From positions 38,527,076-38,591,075 of the forward strand of contig NC_087069.1 of the NCBI RefSeq assembly GCF_963678635.1: 64,000 bases of DNA, read 5' to 3'. A program made the position numbers and the translations under genes. The DNA comes from Symsagittifera roscoffensis (Eukaryota; Xenacoelomorpha; Acoela; Convolutidae). Shown here piece by piece: positions 11,826-23,071 of this stretch (the first letter of the stretch is position 1; every line of letters starts with the position of its first letter). The notes beneath the pieces were generated by a model, which was not told the origin of the DNA, did no database searches, and saw only the letters and a list, made by a program, of their open reading frames with translations.

Positions 11826-11922
11826 GTCGAGTATAAGTTATAACCTTAAAGATGGCACGGTTTTGACTGGGAAAATGGTTGTGGATCGGCGCGAGGCAAG
11901 AGTTTTGGTTTCAAGGTTTTAA
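11826..11922 (+). CDS. candidate terminal exon, unrecognised small protein
   Basis: A very good acceptor (GCACTAACTTCAG, which includes a CTAAC branch-point-like motif) is followed by 32 codons in phase 1 with balanced composition (NLKDGTVLTGKMVVDRR) and a stop. An AATAAA lies near 11995. A tempting first exon sits at 11749 (ACCATGG context, nine codons, then GTGAGT), but it ends in phase 0, so joining it would shift into a stop after five codons. A similar Leu-x-Asp-Gly...Gly-Lys pattern occurs at 18737-18856. Function is unknown. Confidence 0.3.
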
Positions 11923-12296
11923 TGAGAACGTTGCTGATAAGTTAGCAAAAAACTAGAAGGAATTTATAGTTGTTATCAGTGGGAAAATTGTAAAAATAAA
12001 ACAAGATATTTCGTTAGGGATGAATATCTTTTTTGTTCACATGTTCTCATTTTTAGCAAATTATTTTACCAAAAAAAAACATTTGATGAATATAGCATCG
12101 CATGCATGTGTAAAATTCATTAATATCATGAGAATCTATCATGGTTGACACATTTTGTAGTTGGTTAAACTCAACTGATAATATAGAGACATCAATAAAG
12201 ATAGAAGAATTTCTGAATCAGTTTAAAACTCTTCAACAAATCAGATAAATTCCTATAATTAATCTTTTTAAGTTTCATCGTTTCATACTAAAAGTT

Positions 12297-13510
12297 TTAA
12301 TTTCGATAATTTTTCAGATCATTACATCCTTCCTCATCTTGAGACGATTTGTCGATATAAGATCTCCCTAGTGTTTTTTTGTTTCCGGAATAGTGAAGAT
12401 AATTTGGGTTCGTCTGATACCGGTTCAGGTTGAATGTCTTGAGTTGATAAAGGTTGTTCTTTGGTTCCTTGTTGCGCTGGAGTTTCATCATTGGCATTGT
12501 GATTCGCGCCGTCCGTTGTTTTGGTCTCGTGAGTGCATTTCACAATCTGGTTGTCGCCTTCGAGAACAATCCGTTCTGATTGACTGGATGGATCCAAGCT
12601 GTGTTGTTTCCACGTCGAATGATCAAAGCTGTAGGCTGTGCTTACGTGTTTTTGTTCGGCTTGATAATAATTTTTTTGACAAAAGTTTAAACTTATTGAT
12701 GTAGGTATGGTGCTTTTTTGCCTAAGAGGAAACTCTGTTGATGTTTTTCCTTTTGATTAGCAAATGTTTTTATACGTCATTCGGACTCGTTGAAAAAATG
12801 CAAAGAAATTGATTGATAAATTTTTGCCTTATGCCTTCATGACAAGTTTCATTACCTGGACTGCTTTTTCTGTTAGTTCATTTGCTCGTGGGTGCTACAT
12901 CGGTGATTCTATTTTATGAAAGTCCTGAGACTTGCACGACGCTTTTGAAGCCGTCGCTCAATCATTCGGGTCCGTTGTCAGGTACTCCAAATTGTGCGAA
13001 GACTTCTGACAGACACTTGTTGAAGGCTAGAGTAATTCTGTCAAAGCTTAAATTGCCTCGGTCCAGCCGCTGCCTTCGTCAACAACAACCAATATGTTTC
13101 CTTGCTATTTGATATCTGCCCAATTCATACGTATTTGTTGCCATACGTCTGTTTCTGACCATTTCGCAACCGTTTTCTGAAGATATGGCCTGTTCTTTTG
13201 ATAGATCTAGCATCTTGAGACATTCGTTTGACGTTTTGTGAAACGACAGTCTTGCAAGCAACCTTTCTCAGAGCTGTTTCTGTATGAAAGATACAGCATC
13301 TGTATATTATCCTTCTCTCGTTGTCATTGTTTCAGCTTTTTTGTTGAAAAAATGGTTCAGCTTCTGAGCATTACCTCCAATCATTGCATCAGTTTAGCTT
13401 AAATATCTACGTGTCTGCAAAAAAGATGTCATTATTGAAGAAACAGATGTTCTCCTTCTTGAAGAAACAGATGAATCTGCTCAGAGCATCCGCATGTGAT
13501 GCTTAATCGC
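12297..13510 (-). pseudogene. decayed Ty3/gypsy retrotransposon pol (RNase H tail and integrase)
   Basis: On the minus strand the order is that of a gypsy pol. An ASHADALSR block near 13470-13505 (the sequence that follows RNase H in gypsy elements) comes first. An integrase core follows, with NWADIK and VVVDEGSGWTEAI near 13040-13125. Next is a FGVPDNGPE segment near 12960-13000, then PRANELTEKAVQVMK near 12850-12895. An 87-codon polar C-terminal frame at 12334-12597 may be the tail. Several frameshifts and stops separate these pieces, so no intact protein exists. No flanking LTRs were identified. The next 3.3 kb of a normal element (gag, protease, RT) is not readable upstream of 13510. Confidence 0.85.
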
Positions 13511-13739
13511 TAAACTGTACATCAAATTGCATATCAGATGGACTTATGTTTTATTTTAACATGCAATATTTGACCACATTCTACAAAAAAATTGCACATC
13601 TAAATTAATCAGTTAACCAGAGTAAAAATGCGTATGTTTTTCAGCTTGGTAATTACCATTGTGAGAAGTTAACAACAAACAGTGGCAAGTGCAACAAAAC
13701 TGCGAGTTTGTTAATAAATATTTTAAATTTTTTTGGCAC

Positions 13740-16700
13740 AGTAACAGAATTTTCCCATAAACCAGTAGATGGAGGTACCGAGAGGTATTGAAAGATCGCT
13801 GAAGGAAAAGAAAGCTGGCCTAGTCTTTCGAAATTTTTTTGTAATAAAATTCGAAAAAAAGAGAAACAAATCTGGTTCGCTTTCAGATCAAGACAACCTG
13901 GCGGTAGATCCGCGCTGAAGTTAAAGTCACGCATAGTACCGCTGCACAAAAGTTTGTAGATTTTTCTAATCGCGCAAAACGCACAGAAATTTTTGTTCGC
14001 GCAAAGTAGCGCGGAACTTTTGGTCCAGTAAAGTCAATCCATAGCTCTTCGGGTCGTGCAAAGTCCAGGCATAGCATACCCAATTTGAGTCGCGACAGTT
14101 GCAGCATATTGTTTTTTGTAGGAATGGCTGCGGCATATTTATTTCGTGTTGTTATGGTAATCATTAGTTGAAGACTTCGGCATGGAAGAAAAACATCAAA
14201 ACTTTCTTCCTAGTCAAAGAAAATTTATTGAAATCTGCTCTCTAAAACGAATACAAACCACACGTAAATAAAAAATTTGGAGCACATTCAATTACTTGCT
14301 AATTTTAAACAGAAAATTGTTGAAGAAAAAAAAATTCAGCAGCAGTTTTGGCTGAGTTAAATAGAAAAAAAACAAAGATTTTGATCAAAGCAATTTTTTA
14401 AGAGAAATTGTAAGTTTTCTTGATTAATCGTTTTGTAGTTTTTTTGAAATATTTTCTACATTTTTTGTTTAAAAAAATTGCGTTTGAAAATATAATCACA
14501 AAACGCCCAGAAAGAAACTGATATCAATGACAAAACAGTTTCGTTTCAAATATTTGAATTAATGAAAAATTAAAACTACTCCAAAAAAAAGTGTTATAGA
14601 CCTTTTATAGACCTTTTAAAGACCTTCAATTGACCTTACGGTCAAACTTTTATAGACCTTCAATTGACCTTACGTTCTCACATTTTTCCCCTCCTATAAT
14701 CATCCGCAACTCATCCGCGCAATCTCATAATTTTCCACAATAATTGAAATGCATTTGAATGAAATCTAGTTTTTCAAAAATAGAACTGGATTTTTTGATG
14801 AATAGTTCAATTCAATTTCTAAAAGCTATTTGACAATCATAGTTCATCATAAAAAATCAAAATATTTTATCAAGTGTAATCAATTTGTCTAAAGAAATGT
14901 CAAAATGGGTGATAATAAATAATCGATATACTATTTCTAATTGGCTATAATACATGCTTTTGAAATAGCAGAAACTGTGAAATCAAAAATAAGCAGTTAA
15001 TCTCTTAATATATTTTCTTTATTCTCTATTTTTTTTTGTGATTTAGAAATTTCTGCAAATAAATGTAATCAGGGCGGATTTAGGGGTGGACGGTCCTTTT
15101 TTGGAGCATAAACAGAATTTTCCCATAAAGCACTGCGTTGAGATACCGAGAATTTTGAAAGGTTTTTGAATGAAACGAAAGCTGGCCCAGTATTTCAAAA
15201 ATTTCTGTAAAAAATTTCGAAATTAGGGGAAAAAATCTTTTTGGTTTTCAGAGCAAGACAACTTGGTCGTAAGCCCGCGCTGAAGTTAAAGTTACGCTTA
15301 GTAGAGCTGCACAAATGCTTGTAGAAATTTTTTGATTTTGAAAAATGCATAAAAAATCTTGTTCGCGCAAAGTAGCGCAAAATTTTCGGTCCAGTAAAGC
15401 TATTCCATAGCTCTTTCGGTCGTGCAAAGTCCAGGCATAGCATACCCAATTTGAGTCGCGACAGTTGCAGCATACTTTTTTTGTAGGAATGGTTGCGGCA
15501 TACTTGTTTAGTGTTCTTATGGTAAACATGTGCCGGAGACTTTGCCCTCGAAGGAAAATATCAAAGTTTGCTCCTAGTCAAGCAAAAACTTATTGAAATA
15601 TGCTCTCAAGAACCAATACAAACCACACTTACATAAAAAATTTGGAGCCCATTCAATTACTTGCTAACTTTAAACAGAAGATTGTTGAAGAACAAAAAAC
15701 TCAGCAGTAGTTTTGGTTTAGGTGTTGAATAGAAAAAAAAACCAAAGATTTTGGTCAAAGCAAAATTTTAAAAGAAAATGTAAGTTTTCTTGATAAATCG
15801 TTTCGTAGTTTTTTGAAATATATCTTCTTTTTTTTGCGTTTGAAAATATAATCGCAAAACGCCCAGAAAGAAACTGATATCAATGACAAAACAATTTCGT
15901 TTCAAATATTTAAAGTAATGAAAAATTAAAACTACTCTAAAAAAATGTGCAAAGAAAAACAACTGATAAAATAAAAATTTGAAAAAGATTATCGCATAGG
16001 AAATAAATATTATCCAGTTATTTTACAAGTTATATCTCTGTCTCAACAAAAGTTGTCGGAAGTCTATGAAACAAGAACTGGTTAAAGTTTCTACAAATAA
16101 AAAACCTAAACTTTGTATAATTGGTCTTAATTGATCATATATTACATAAAAAGTTTTTAATTTTTTATTTAAAATTAAAATAGGCCGGCAATTTAAAATT
16201 TTCATATCACATCTTCAATTGTCGGACTTTGGGTTTTTTCTGTAATTTGTGTGTTTTTTTTTTTTTTGGCTAGTTTTAAGCAATAGTTTTTTTCGTCATT
16301 TTCTGTTTCACAGTTTTATTATTTCAAATTTTAAAGAATGTTTTTGTTACTTTTTATAGACCTTTAATTGACCCTAAATTCTCATATTTCCTTCCTCTCC
16401 TATAATTATTCGCTCAATTTGATAAATATCCGCAATAATTGAAATGCATTTGAATGAAAACTAGTTTATTCACGTTTTTTTCAACGAACTAGATCTTTTT
16501 GACGAATAGTTCAATTTAATTTCTAAAAGCTATTTGATAATCATATATAATAAAAAAATAGAATATTTTATGAAGTATAATCAATTTTTTTTTGCAAGAA
16601 ATGTCAATATGGGTGATATTAAATAATCAATAGTTTTTGGTGAGACGGATTATAAAAATTTTCCAAGGCCACCTTTGGCGCCAATATATTCTAAATTTGA

Positions 16701-18640
16701 GGAGCGCGCGCTGACAAAACAAGATTTTTCCGTAAGCCCGCGCTGAAGTTAAAGTTACGCTTAGTAGAGCTGCACAAATGCTTGTAGAAATTTTTTGATT
16801 TTGCAAAATGCATAAAAAATCTTGTTCGCGCAAAGTAGCGCAAAATTTTCGGTCCAGTAAAGCTATTCCATAGCTCTTTCGGTCGTGCAAAGTCCAGGCA
16901 TAGCATACCCAATTTGAGTCGCGACAGTTGCAGCATACTTTTTTTCTAGGACTGGTTGCGGCATACTTGTTTAGTGTTCTTATGGTAAACATGTGCCGGA
17001 GACTTCGCCCTCGAAGGAAAATATCAAAGTTTGCTCCTAGTCAAGCAAAAATTTATTGAAATATGCTCTCAAGAACCAATACAAACCATACTTACATAAA
17101 AAATTTGGAGCCCATTCAATTACTTGCTAACTTTAAACAGAAGATTGTTGAAGAACAAAAAATTTCAGCAGTAGTTTTGGTTTAGGTGTTAAATAGAAAA
17201 AAACCAAAGATTTTGGTCAAAGCAAAATTTTAAAAGAAAATGTAAGTTTTCTTGATAAATCTTTTCGTAATTTTTTGAAATATATCTTCTTTTTTTTGCG
17301 TTTGAAAATATAATCACAAAACGCCCAGAAAGAAACTGATATCAATGACAAAACCATTTCGTTTCAAATATTTAAAGTAATGAAAAATTAAAACTACTCT
17401 AAAAAAATGTGCAAAGAAAAACAACTGATAAAATAAAAATTTGAAAAAGATTATCGCATAGGAAATAAATATTATCCAGTTATTTTACAAGTTAAATCTC
17501 TGTCTCAACAAACGTTGTCGGAAGTCTATGAAACGAGAACTGGTTAAAGTTTCTACAAATAAAAAACCTAAACTTTGTATAATTGGTCTTAATTGATCAT
17601 ATATTACATAAAAAATTTTTTTTATTTTTTTGTTAAATAGGCCGGCAATTTAAAATTTTCATATCACATCTTCAATTGTCGGTTTTTGCGTTTTTTCTGT
17701 AATTTGTGTGTTTTTTTTTATTTTTGGCTAGTTTTAAGCAATAGTTTTTTTTGTCATTTTCTGTTTCACAGTTTTATTATTTCAAATTTTAAAGAATGTT
17801 TTTGTTACTTTTTATAGACCTTTAGTTGACCCTAAATTCTCATATTTCCTTCCTCTCCTATAATTATTCGCTCAATTTGATAAATATCCGCAATAATTGA
17901 AATGCATTTGAATGAAAACTAGTTTATTCACGTTTTTTTCAACGAACTAGATCTTTTTGACGAATAGTTCAATTTAATTTCTAAAAGCTATTTGATAATC
18001 ATATATAATAAAAAAAGTAGAATATTTTATGAAGTATAATCAATTTTTTTTGAAAGAAATGTCAATATGGGTGATATTAAATAATCAATATTTTTTTCTA
18101 ATTGGCTATACTACGGAATTAAAACTGCTTTTGAGATAGCAAAACTGTGCAATCAAAAGTAGGCACTTTATCTCTTAAAAGTTTTCGTTTTGTTCTTTAG
18201 TTTTTTAGTGATTTAGAATTTTTTAAGAATAAATGTAAGCAGGGCGGATCTTGGGGGGTAGGGGAAGCCTCTTTTCAGGGATTCGACCCCTCTGTACTAC
18301 TTTGAGGTATCAGTTTTTGGTGAGACGGATTATAAAAATTTTCCAAGGCCACCTTTGGCGCCAATATATTCTAAATTTGAGGAGCGCGCGCTGAGAAAAC
18401 AAGATTTTTCCGTAAGCCCGCGCTGAAGTTAAAGTTACGCTTAGTAGAGCTGCACAAATGCTTGTAGAAATTTTTTGATTTTGCAAAATGCATAAAAAAT
18501 CTTGTTCGCGCAAAGTAGCGCAAAATTTTCGGTCCAGTAAAGCTATTCCATAGCTCTTTCGGTCGTGCAAAGTCCAGGCATAGCATACCCAATTTGAGTC
18601 GCGACAGTTGCAGCATACTTTTTTGTGTAGGATACTATTT
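13740..18640. repeat. four-copy tandem array of a 1.4-1.7-kb unit (R1)
   Basis: The same block recurs starting near 13901, 15269, 16732 and 18412 (CCCGCGCTGAAGTTAAAG and what follows), with spacings of about 1365, 1463 and 1680 bp. Each unit has a ~300-bp GC-richer block, then a ~1-kb AT-rich tail; the fourth is truncated about 220 bp into the block. The second and third tails are nearly identical over about 1 kb. The 2-to-3 junction lacks about 220 bp that is present at 14930-15120 and 18070-18300. Units 3 and 4 are preceded by a fragment of dispersed repeat A (ACCTTTGGCGCCAATATATT). The array is internally repetitive non-genic DNA except for the conserved frames described separately. Confidence 0.9.
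15195..15473 (-). other. conserved open frame within R1 units (also 13883-14164, 16691-16936, 18371-18616)
   Basis: In each R1 unit the minus strand has a frame beginning MLQLSRLKLGMLCLDFARP followed by FTGPK and RYFART. Copy 1 differs at many positions (PEELWIDF against PKELWNSF in the others) but stays open. A second overlapping frame (CNCRDSNWVCYAWTLHDRK) is also open in copies 2-4. I cannot identify either product. Shared openness in recent duplicates is weak evidence; copy 1 is the only informative divergence. It could be the remnant of a transposon gene or of a captured exon. Confidence 0.3.
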
Positions 18641-18736
18641 TTTAACTCGTTTTTAACTTAAAAGAAAAAGTTTTACGAGGTTGTCGTCAAAACGCAAGAA
18701 AGTGAATTACTTAACGTAGTTTAAATATATATTTTT

Positions 18737-18856
18737 AACCGTGATAACAACACAAGTGCCATTATGTTGCAAGATGGCAAAACCCGTACGCTAATTGGAA
18801 AGATTTCAAGGTGCACCCAAGGTACTTATGTTAACGTAAACGGCCAAAAAATCTGA
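18737..18856 (+). CDS. candidate exon fragment, disrupted by a foldback MITE
   Basis: A 40-codon frame with GC above background reads SAIMLQDGKTRTLIGKI followed by GTYVNVNG. It has the same I-x-L-x-D-G...G-K arrangement as the candidate exon at 11826-11922, suggesting, weakly, a shared origin. The frame runs into the left arm of the 18837-18988 palindrome and stops there, so if this was a gene the insertion truncated it. No confident acceptor was found. Confidence 0.22.
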   Translation, partial: NRDNNTSAIMLQDGKTRTLIGKISRCTQGTYVNVNGQKI

Positions 18857-18988
18857 ATCACTTGACCGCTTTTAGAACATTATAACTGTGAAGAATTGCC
18901 AACCCCTATAAAAATAGGGGTGACAACTCTTCACAGTTATCATGATCTAAAAGCGGTCAAGTAATTCAGATTTTTTGGCCGTAATTTA
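18837..18988. mobile_element. palindromic foldback MITE (~152 bp)
   Basis: The left arm, CGGCCAAAAAATCTGAAT..., is answered by the right arm, ...ATTCAGATTTTTTGGCCG. The arms pair over about 68 bases with few mismatches, around a core ACCCCTATAAAAATAGGGGT that is itself an inverted repeat. The element is non-coding and would form a long hairpin. The target duplication is unclear. It is a separate family from D and from the TA-flanked foldback at 48431. Confidence 0.85.
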
Positions 18989-19099
18989 AAGCCCTAATTC
19001 TACGGTTAAGTATATGTTAAAAGTACTTTTCAATGAATTTCCCCTTTTGCAATAAGGGGAAAAAGTTAATGAATTCTACGTTTTCTTATGATATAATGA

Positions 19100-19470
19100 C
19101 CTGAAAATGAAAATTGTGCCAGTTCCCTTTAATTTTACCCGTTATCAATTTTTTTGGAAAAATTTTTATTTTTTCTAATTTTTGGGAGTATAAACAATGC
19201 CGAAGTTTGATTTGTTGAAAGCAAATTTTTAATGCCAAATAGAATCTTTTTTATTCCTCCACCTGCAGTTTTTTACAAATAAATTTACTGTTTACATTTT
19301 CCGATAGCTATAAAAATTGACATGCGGACTAATTAAGATGAGCCAAACCTTTTTGGTCTTCAAAATTAACCTTGTAAAACCACTCGTTACACCATAAAAA
19401 AGATGTTCGTGTGAAGTGGGGGGATAAGGGAAAAAAGCCGCCAATTGTTAAAATAAGGAAAATGTTTTTA
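19100..19470. repeat. dispersed repeat C, isolated copy
   Basis: Contains the family-C signatures CCACCTGCAG, GACATGCGGACTAATTA, TTGGTCTTCAAAATTAACC, TTGTAAAACCACTCGTTACA and GTGAAGTGGGGGGA. Related copies lie at 27.5-27.7 kb and throughout 57.6-63.3 kb. Non-coding. Confidence 0.8.
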
Positions 19471-19487
19471 GAGTAAATATATCAGGG

Positions 19488-19935
19488 GCTGATCTAGCAT
19501 TTTCTCGAGGGGGGGGGCGGATTTTCAAAAAAAAATTTGAAAACTTTGTCGACCTTTTTTTTAGGTCGAGCAAATTGATTTTCTCGGCTCTCCCAAATCA
19601 CTATAAAGAACCCATTTTTATAAAATTTTCTGCTCTGCAGGCAGTTTTTTTTGAAAAAAAACAGGCCAAGAAAAATTGTTTTTTTTTGCAGTTTTTGGAA
19701 AATTTTGGCCAATAATCGCGATTTTTGGCGCGCGCTCCCCCCTCAAAACTAGTATATTTTGGCGCCAAAGGCGTTTTTAGAAAAATTTCGTGTCACTCTC
19801 ACAAAAATATCTCAAAAATAGATATCTCAAAATAGTATTAAGAGGGACCAAATTTGTACTATTTGTATCATTTGGGTCGGCAAGGGGGTCGAATCCCTGA
19901 AGAAAAAAAAGTCCGCAACGCCCTCCCCCTAAATC
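19488..19935. repeat. dispersed repeat A (inverted orientation copy)
   Basis: Runs from a TCTCGAGGGGGGGGCGG end, through TTTTTTAGGTCGAGCAAATTGA and GCGCGCGCTCCCCCCTC, to a GGGTCGAATCCCTGAAG end. Other copies lie at about 16631-16730 and 18240-18395 (partial), 20950-21310, 29725-30090, 35050-35445, 55795-56135 and 57215-57600. The shared core is TTTGGCGCCAATATAT next to a GGAGCGCGCGC stretch. No coding capacity was seen. A degenerate GT-rich microsatellite follows at 19950-20040. Confidence 0.85.
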
Positions 19936-20194
19936 CACTAGTGATTATGTGTTTGATGAATGTGTGTGTTTGTGTGTGTCAGCGTTTCTCTCTGTGAGTT
20001 TGTATGTGTGTGTCTGCGTCTGTGTGTGCGTGTGTGTGTTTCGTAAGAGCATAATCATTGCAAACGGTTTTCCTGATTAACCACTCAAATAATGAATTGC
20101 AGTTATGGATCTAAACTAAAAAACTCGTTGGATCGTTAAACAGACTAGTTTTTGATCTTTAATTTAAATATTTTTGAAAATAATTTTATATTAA

Positions 20195-20425
20195 TCAAAA
20201 ACATATAAAAAAAATTGGGCAAACTTTTTTGTTTGTAAAATATGTTATATCACAATTGGACCCTGCATTTATTACAAGCAGAAAGTTGACATCTGCTGGA
20301 AATCTTTGGATCAAATCAACGTCCTCGTCCTCCTCTGTATAGACCAAGTTAAGATAGTTAACCCCGTTTTTTAAATTGGATTCAAGTCGCTCAGCCCTGC
20401 TTCTAAAATACTCGGTTCTGATTGG
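20195..20425 (-). CDS. candidate terminal exon on the opposite strand to the protease, unrecognised
   Basis: The acceptor ATAGAGTTTTCAG is followed by 76 open codons and a TGA. The translation is convincingly protein-like: PIRTEYFRSRAERLESNLK, then an acidic TEEDEDVDLIQRFPADV, then FLLVINAGSNCDI. A donor may lie near the AAAAAAGTTT stretch, making the last few hydrophobic residues intronic. It sits less than 100 bp from the plus-strand serine protease exon, on the opposite strand, so the two genes would have to be nested or interleaved. I do not recognise the family. Confidence 0.45.
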   Translation of the reverse strand, partial: PIRTEYFRSRAERLESNLKNGVNYLNLVYTEEDEDVDLIQRFPADVNFLLVINAGSNCDITYFTNKKVCPIFFICF

Positions 20426-20513
20426 CTGAAAACTCTATCTTATATCCAACTCCCCCCTCCCCCCAAATGCTTTAGAGGGAGGCTGTTAGCTTTCTTCAAT
20501 GTTTTTTTTCCAG

Positions 20514-22001
20514 CTTTTCAATGGAAAAAGATAGCACAAAGGAAGGACATTATGACATAGCAATTATATTAATGGGAGGTCGATTTAAAAGTGACCGAAT
20601 CATACAACTTTGCACTCACAACTGGAGTAAGGGCACCCTTTTGGGGTCTTGTGGTTTTGGAAGGACTAATCAGAACGAGTCTATTTTGTCTACTCCAGAT
20701 TATTTAATGGAAACATTATTGTACGAAGATTTTAACGCTACAAGAAACAACGGAAAAGCTTGGAACTCCTTTCCACAAGAAATATTGGTCAATTTTATCA
20801 GTTTGCGATTTAAGATGCTTATTTATGGAAAACCAAAACGTCTCCTGAAGAATGGGGACTTAGTGTTTTGTCAGGAACGCATAGTTTCAGGTTTTCGAAT
20901 TCGTCCCTATTTTTATTATCCGCCCCTGCCTGATCTGTATGCTACAGAACAGGAGCGGATCAAGGATTTTCCCCAAGAAGGGGGGTTACAAAGTTTTGGC
21001 GTCTTTTTATGCCAATCAAGTCATTATAAAAACCCAAACTTAACCAAATTTTATGCGTGACATCACTGATGTTTGGAAAAAAAACCGGCCGAAAAAGAAG
21101 TTTTTAGGCCTTTCTGCTCTCCCTTAAATTTAGTACATATTAGCCCCGATGGCGTTTTAATAAAAAATCTAGGATCAGTCATCCTAAAATGGATGTCTTA
21201 AAATAGTACCAAATGGATGTTGGACGAGAGAGGTCGATCCCTTGAGGGAAACAAAAACGTCAACCCCCCCGGCTCAGCAACCACCGTTTTCACTAAATCG
21301 ACCCCTGTTAGAGATTATGCTGGAACGATAAAAACAGTTTAAGCAGAAATGTGAGAGCAAAAAAAATAGATGATCTTACGCATAAGTTCAATTCAGATTT
21401 TTTTTTGGGTTTGAGACGTGCTGTGCTGATATAAATCCATCAATATACAGACACATGGGACAGACGATAGAGACAGTGGTAGTTGCTCGGGTGATAGCGG
21501 AGGACCTCTTTATGTAATAAATGGAAGCAAAAATGGTGTGATATGTTACAATAGGCTGTGAACAAAAAAAGTCATTTTTTACTTCTTAAATTACTCATGG
21601 ATCAGAAACTTTTTGGAAAATTTGTTGACATTTAAAAAATCGAACTCCAAATGAACAATTTTGATTTCTATTTCAATTATCGGGATTTTAATTGGTGAAA
21701 AAATATATCAATTTCGACTTCAAAATGTTATCATCTAAAATTGTATAAAAATTACATTATAAATTCATCCAAAAACTGTATAGTACTTCCCAAGAGTTTT
21801 TTTCACTTTCGCCTAAACTTGTTAGGCGAAATTAAGAATTTTTCCCATTGTAACTTTTACCATTGAACAGTTTGTCAGTATGGAATAACTAGTCGCAGTG
21901 TGCACGTCGGGAAAGAGTTGATTTGCAATGGACCTAGTTTCTTCACAAGAATTCCCTGCTTTATCGATTGGATCAGAATGACAGTTTCAACGAACAATTG
22001 A
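20514..22001 (+). CDS. trypsin-like serine protease, three 3' exons (partial gene)
   Basis: Exons 20514-20787, 21451-21535 and 21871-22001 have good acceptors (TTTTTTTTCCAG, ATCAATATACAG, CCATTGAACAG) and compatible phases. Exon a carries the catalytic Asp (GHYDIAII) and LLGSCGFGRTN. Exon b carries the catalytic Ser in DSGSCSGDSGGPL. Exon c is the C-terminal strand-helix (QYGITSRSVHVG, GPSFFTRIPCFIDWIR). This order is diagnostic of an S1-family chymotrypsin-fold protease. The expected Cys-Ala-Gly before the DSG loop is missing at the a/b join, so a small exon may be absent or the join may be slightly wrong. The His-containing exon, activation site and signal peptide were not found upstream. 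Intron 1 contains a copy of repeat A. Secreted endopeptidase activity is inferred from the family. It may be an expressed gene with long 5' introns or a 5'-truncated relic. Confidence 0.8.
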
Positions 22002-22140
22002 TCGCTGTGATATTTCAATAAAACTATAAAAAAAACATCCATTTTCTTTTGAATTAAATCCTTTTTCAAGATCAAGATGAGAACCGTTGGCTGTGCAAGT
22101 AGCAAAGAAAATTCCCACTACAAAAAACTAAGATAAACAC

Positions 22141-22345
22141 CATTACGAGGCCTAACTGTGCACTGGACAGGCGCACAATTTGGCGTCGTTAAATCACTGG
22201 AAGCTATAAACACTGGAGTCTTTAAGCATCTTAAGAATTTGTCGGCAAAACTGTAGACAACAAAAAATCAAAGAAAGATCAAAAAGAGCGATCATAATGC
22301 GGAATCCGCTTACGTTTACAAAATACACAGTTTACGCTCGTAATG
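22141..22345. mobile_element. MITE family D, copy 2
   Basis: Begins CATTACGAGGCCTAACTGTG and ends CACAGTTTACGCTCGTAATG, with the same interior landmarks (TGGACAGGCGCACAATTT, GGAATCCGCTTA) as the copy at 4569. It lies 140 bp downstream of the protease stop codon. Confidence 0.85.
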
Positions 22346-22593
22346 ACCGTTTTTTTCTTTATTCATTTTTGCCTGTGGTGTATTGCTAAAAATTGAGCAA
22401 ATACCTATTTCTTAGACATAATTGAAACTCATAGTAAATTAGGCTAAATCGACAAAAATGTTTTCCATACAACTGCTAAGAAAAACTATCAAAAATTATA
22501 TGAAAAGCTTGGTGCTATTTTTTTCCTAAATTTAAAGTAAAAATTTTAAAAAACTAAAATATACTCAAACACAAAGTTTCTCGCTAATTTCAG

Positions 22594-22665
22594 TTCACGG
22601 AACAAAATGTAGATGAACTCCCAGCAGAAGCCTTCGCAATTTGTCTTAGAATGAAGGATCTATAG
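22594..22665 (+). CDS. candidate short terminal exon
   Basis: After a good acceptor (CTCGCTAATTTCAG) the frame reads 23 residues with strong coding character (FTEQNVDELPAEAFAICLR...) and then a TAG. It is too short to identify. Upstream, at 22077-22133, a short frame reads MRTVGCASSKENSHYKKLR; it resembles sequence near 5270 and 37020 and may be part of the same decayed or small gene. Flanking DNA at 5.2-5.9 kb looks like a degenerate paralogue of this region. Confidence 0.3.
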   Translation, partial: FTEQNVDELPAEAFAICLRMKDL

Positions 22666-22749
22666 CACAGTCAAATTTTCCTAAGTGAAACTTTTTAGGA
22701 ACCACAATTTTTGGGTAATCACAATTATTTCATTCCATGGATAAAAATC

Positions 22750-22880
22750 GATTATAATCATGATTATCATCACTCTTTTTGACCCACAATTGATTATAAT
22801 CCAATGTTTTTCAAGAAAGGTAGTCGACTATGATCCATTTAAAATCCATTATACTAGAAAATAATGGATTATAATCTTTA
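22750..22880. promoter_or_regulatory. cluster of GATTATAATC palindromes
   Basis: The 10-base perfect palindrome GATTATAATC occurs three times within about 130 bp (near 22751, 22793 and 22869), along with related TAATC/GATTA words. Homeodomain and bicoid-type factors bind such cores, so an enhancer is conceivable. The background is AT-rich and no gene nearby is confidently oriented to use it. Nothing else is seen in 22670-23060. Confidence 0.15.
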
Positions 22881-23071
22881 TAATTTTTTCCAATTTATCA
22901 GCAAAATCTGCAGCTTGTTCTGCAATACTCACATCCCACTTGATTTCTAAGCCTACTCACTCTTAATTTATTTTGAAAAAACCTTTTTTCTTACACTTTA
23001 AACAGTTATTCTCATTTTTAACTCCCAAGTTGAGCACATTCATCTGCCATCCCTCACCTTGATACGCACAC

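Noticed and set aside
13880-18620. CRISPR-like or satellite array
   Set aside because: The units are over 1 kb and diverged, with no short direct repeats and spacers; the host is eukaryotic.
19940-20040. GT-rich tract as a possible origin or regulatory element
   Set aside because: It is an ordinary degenerate dinucleotide microsatellite.
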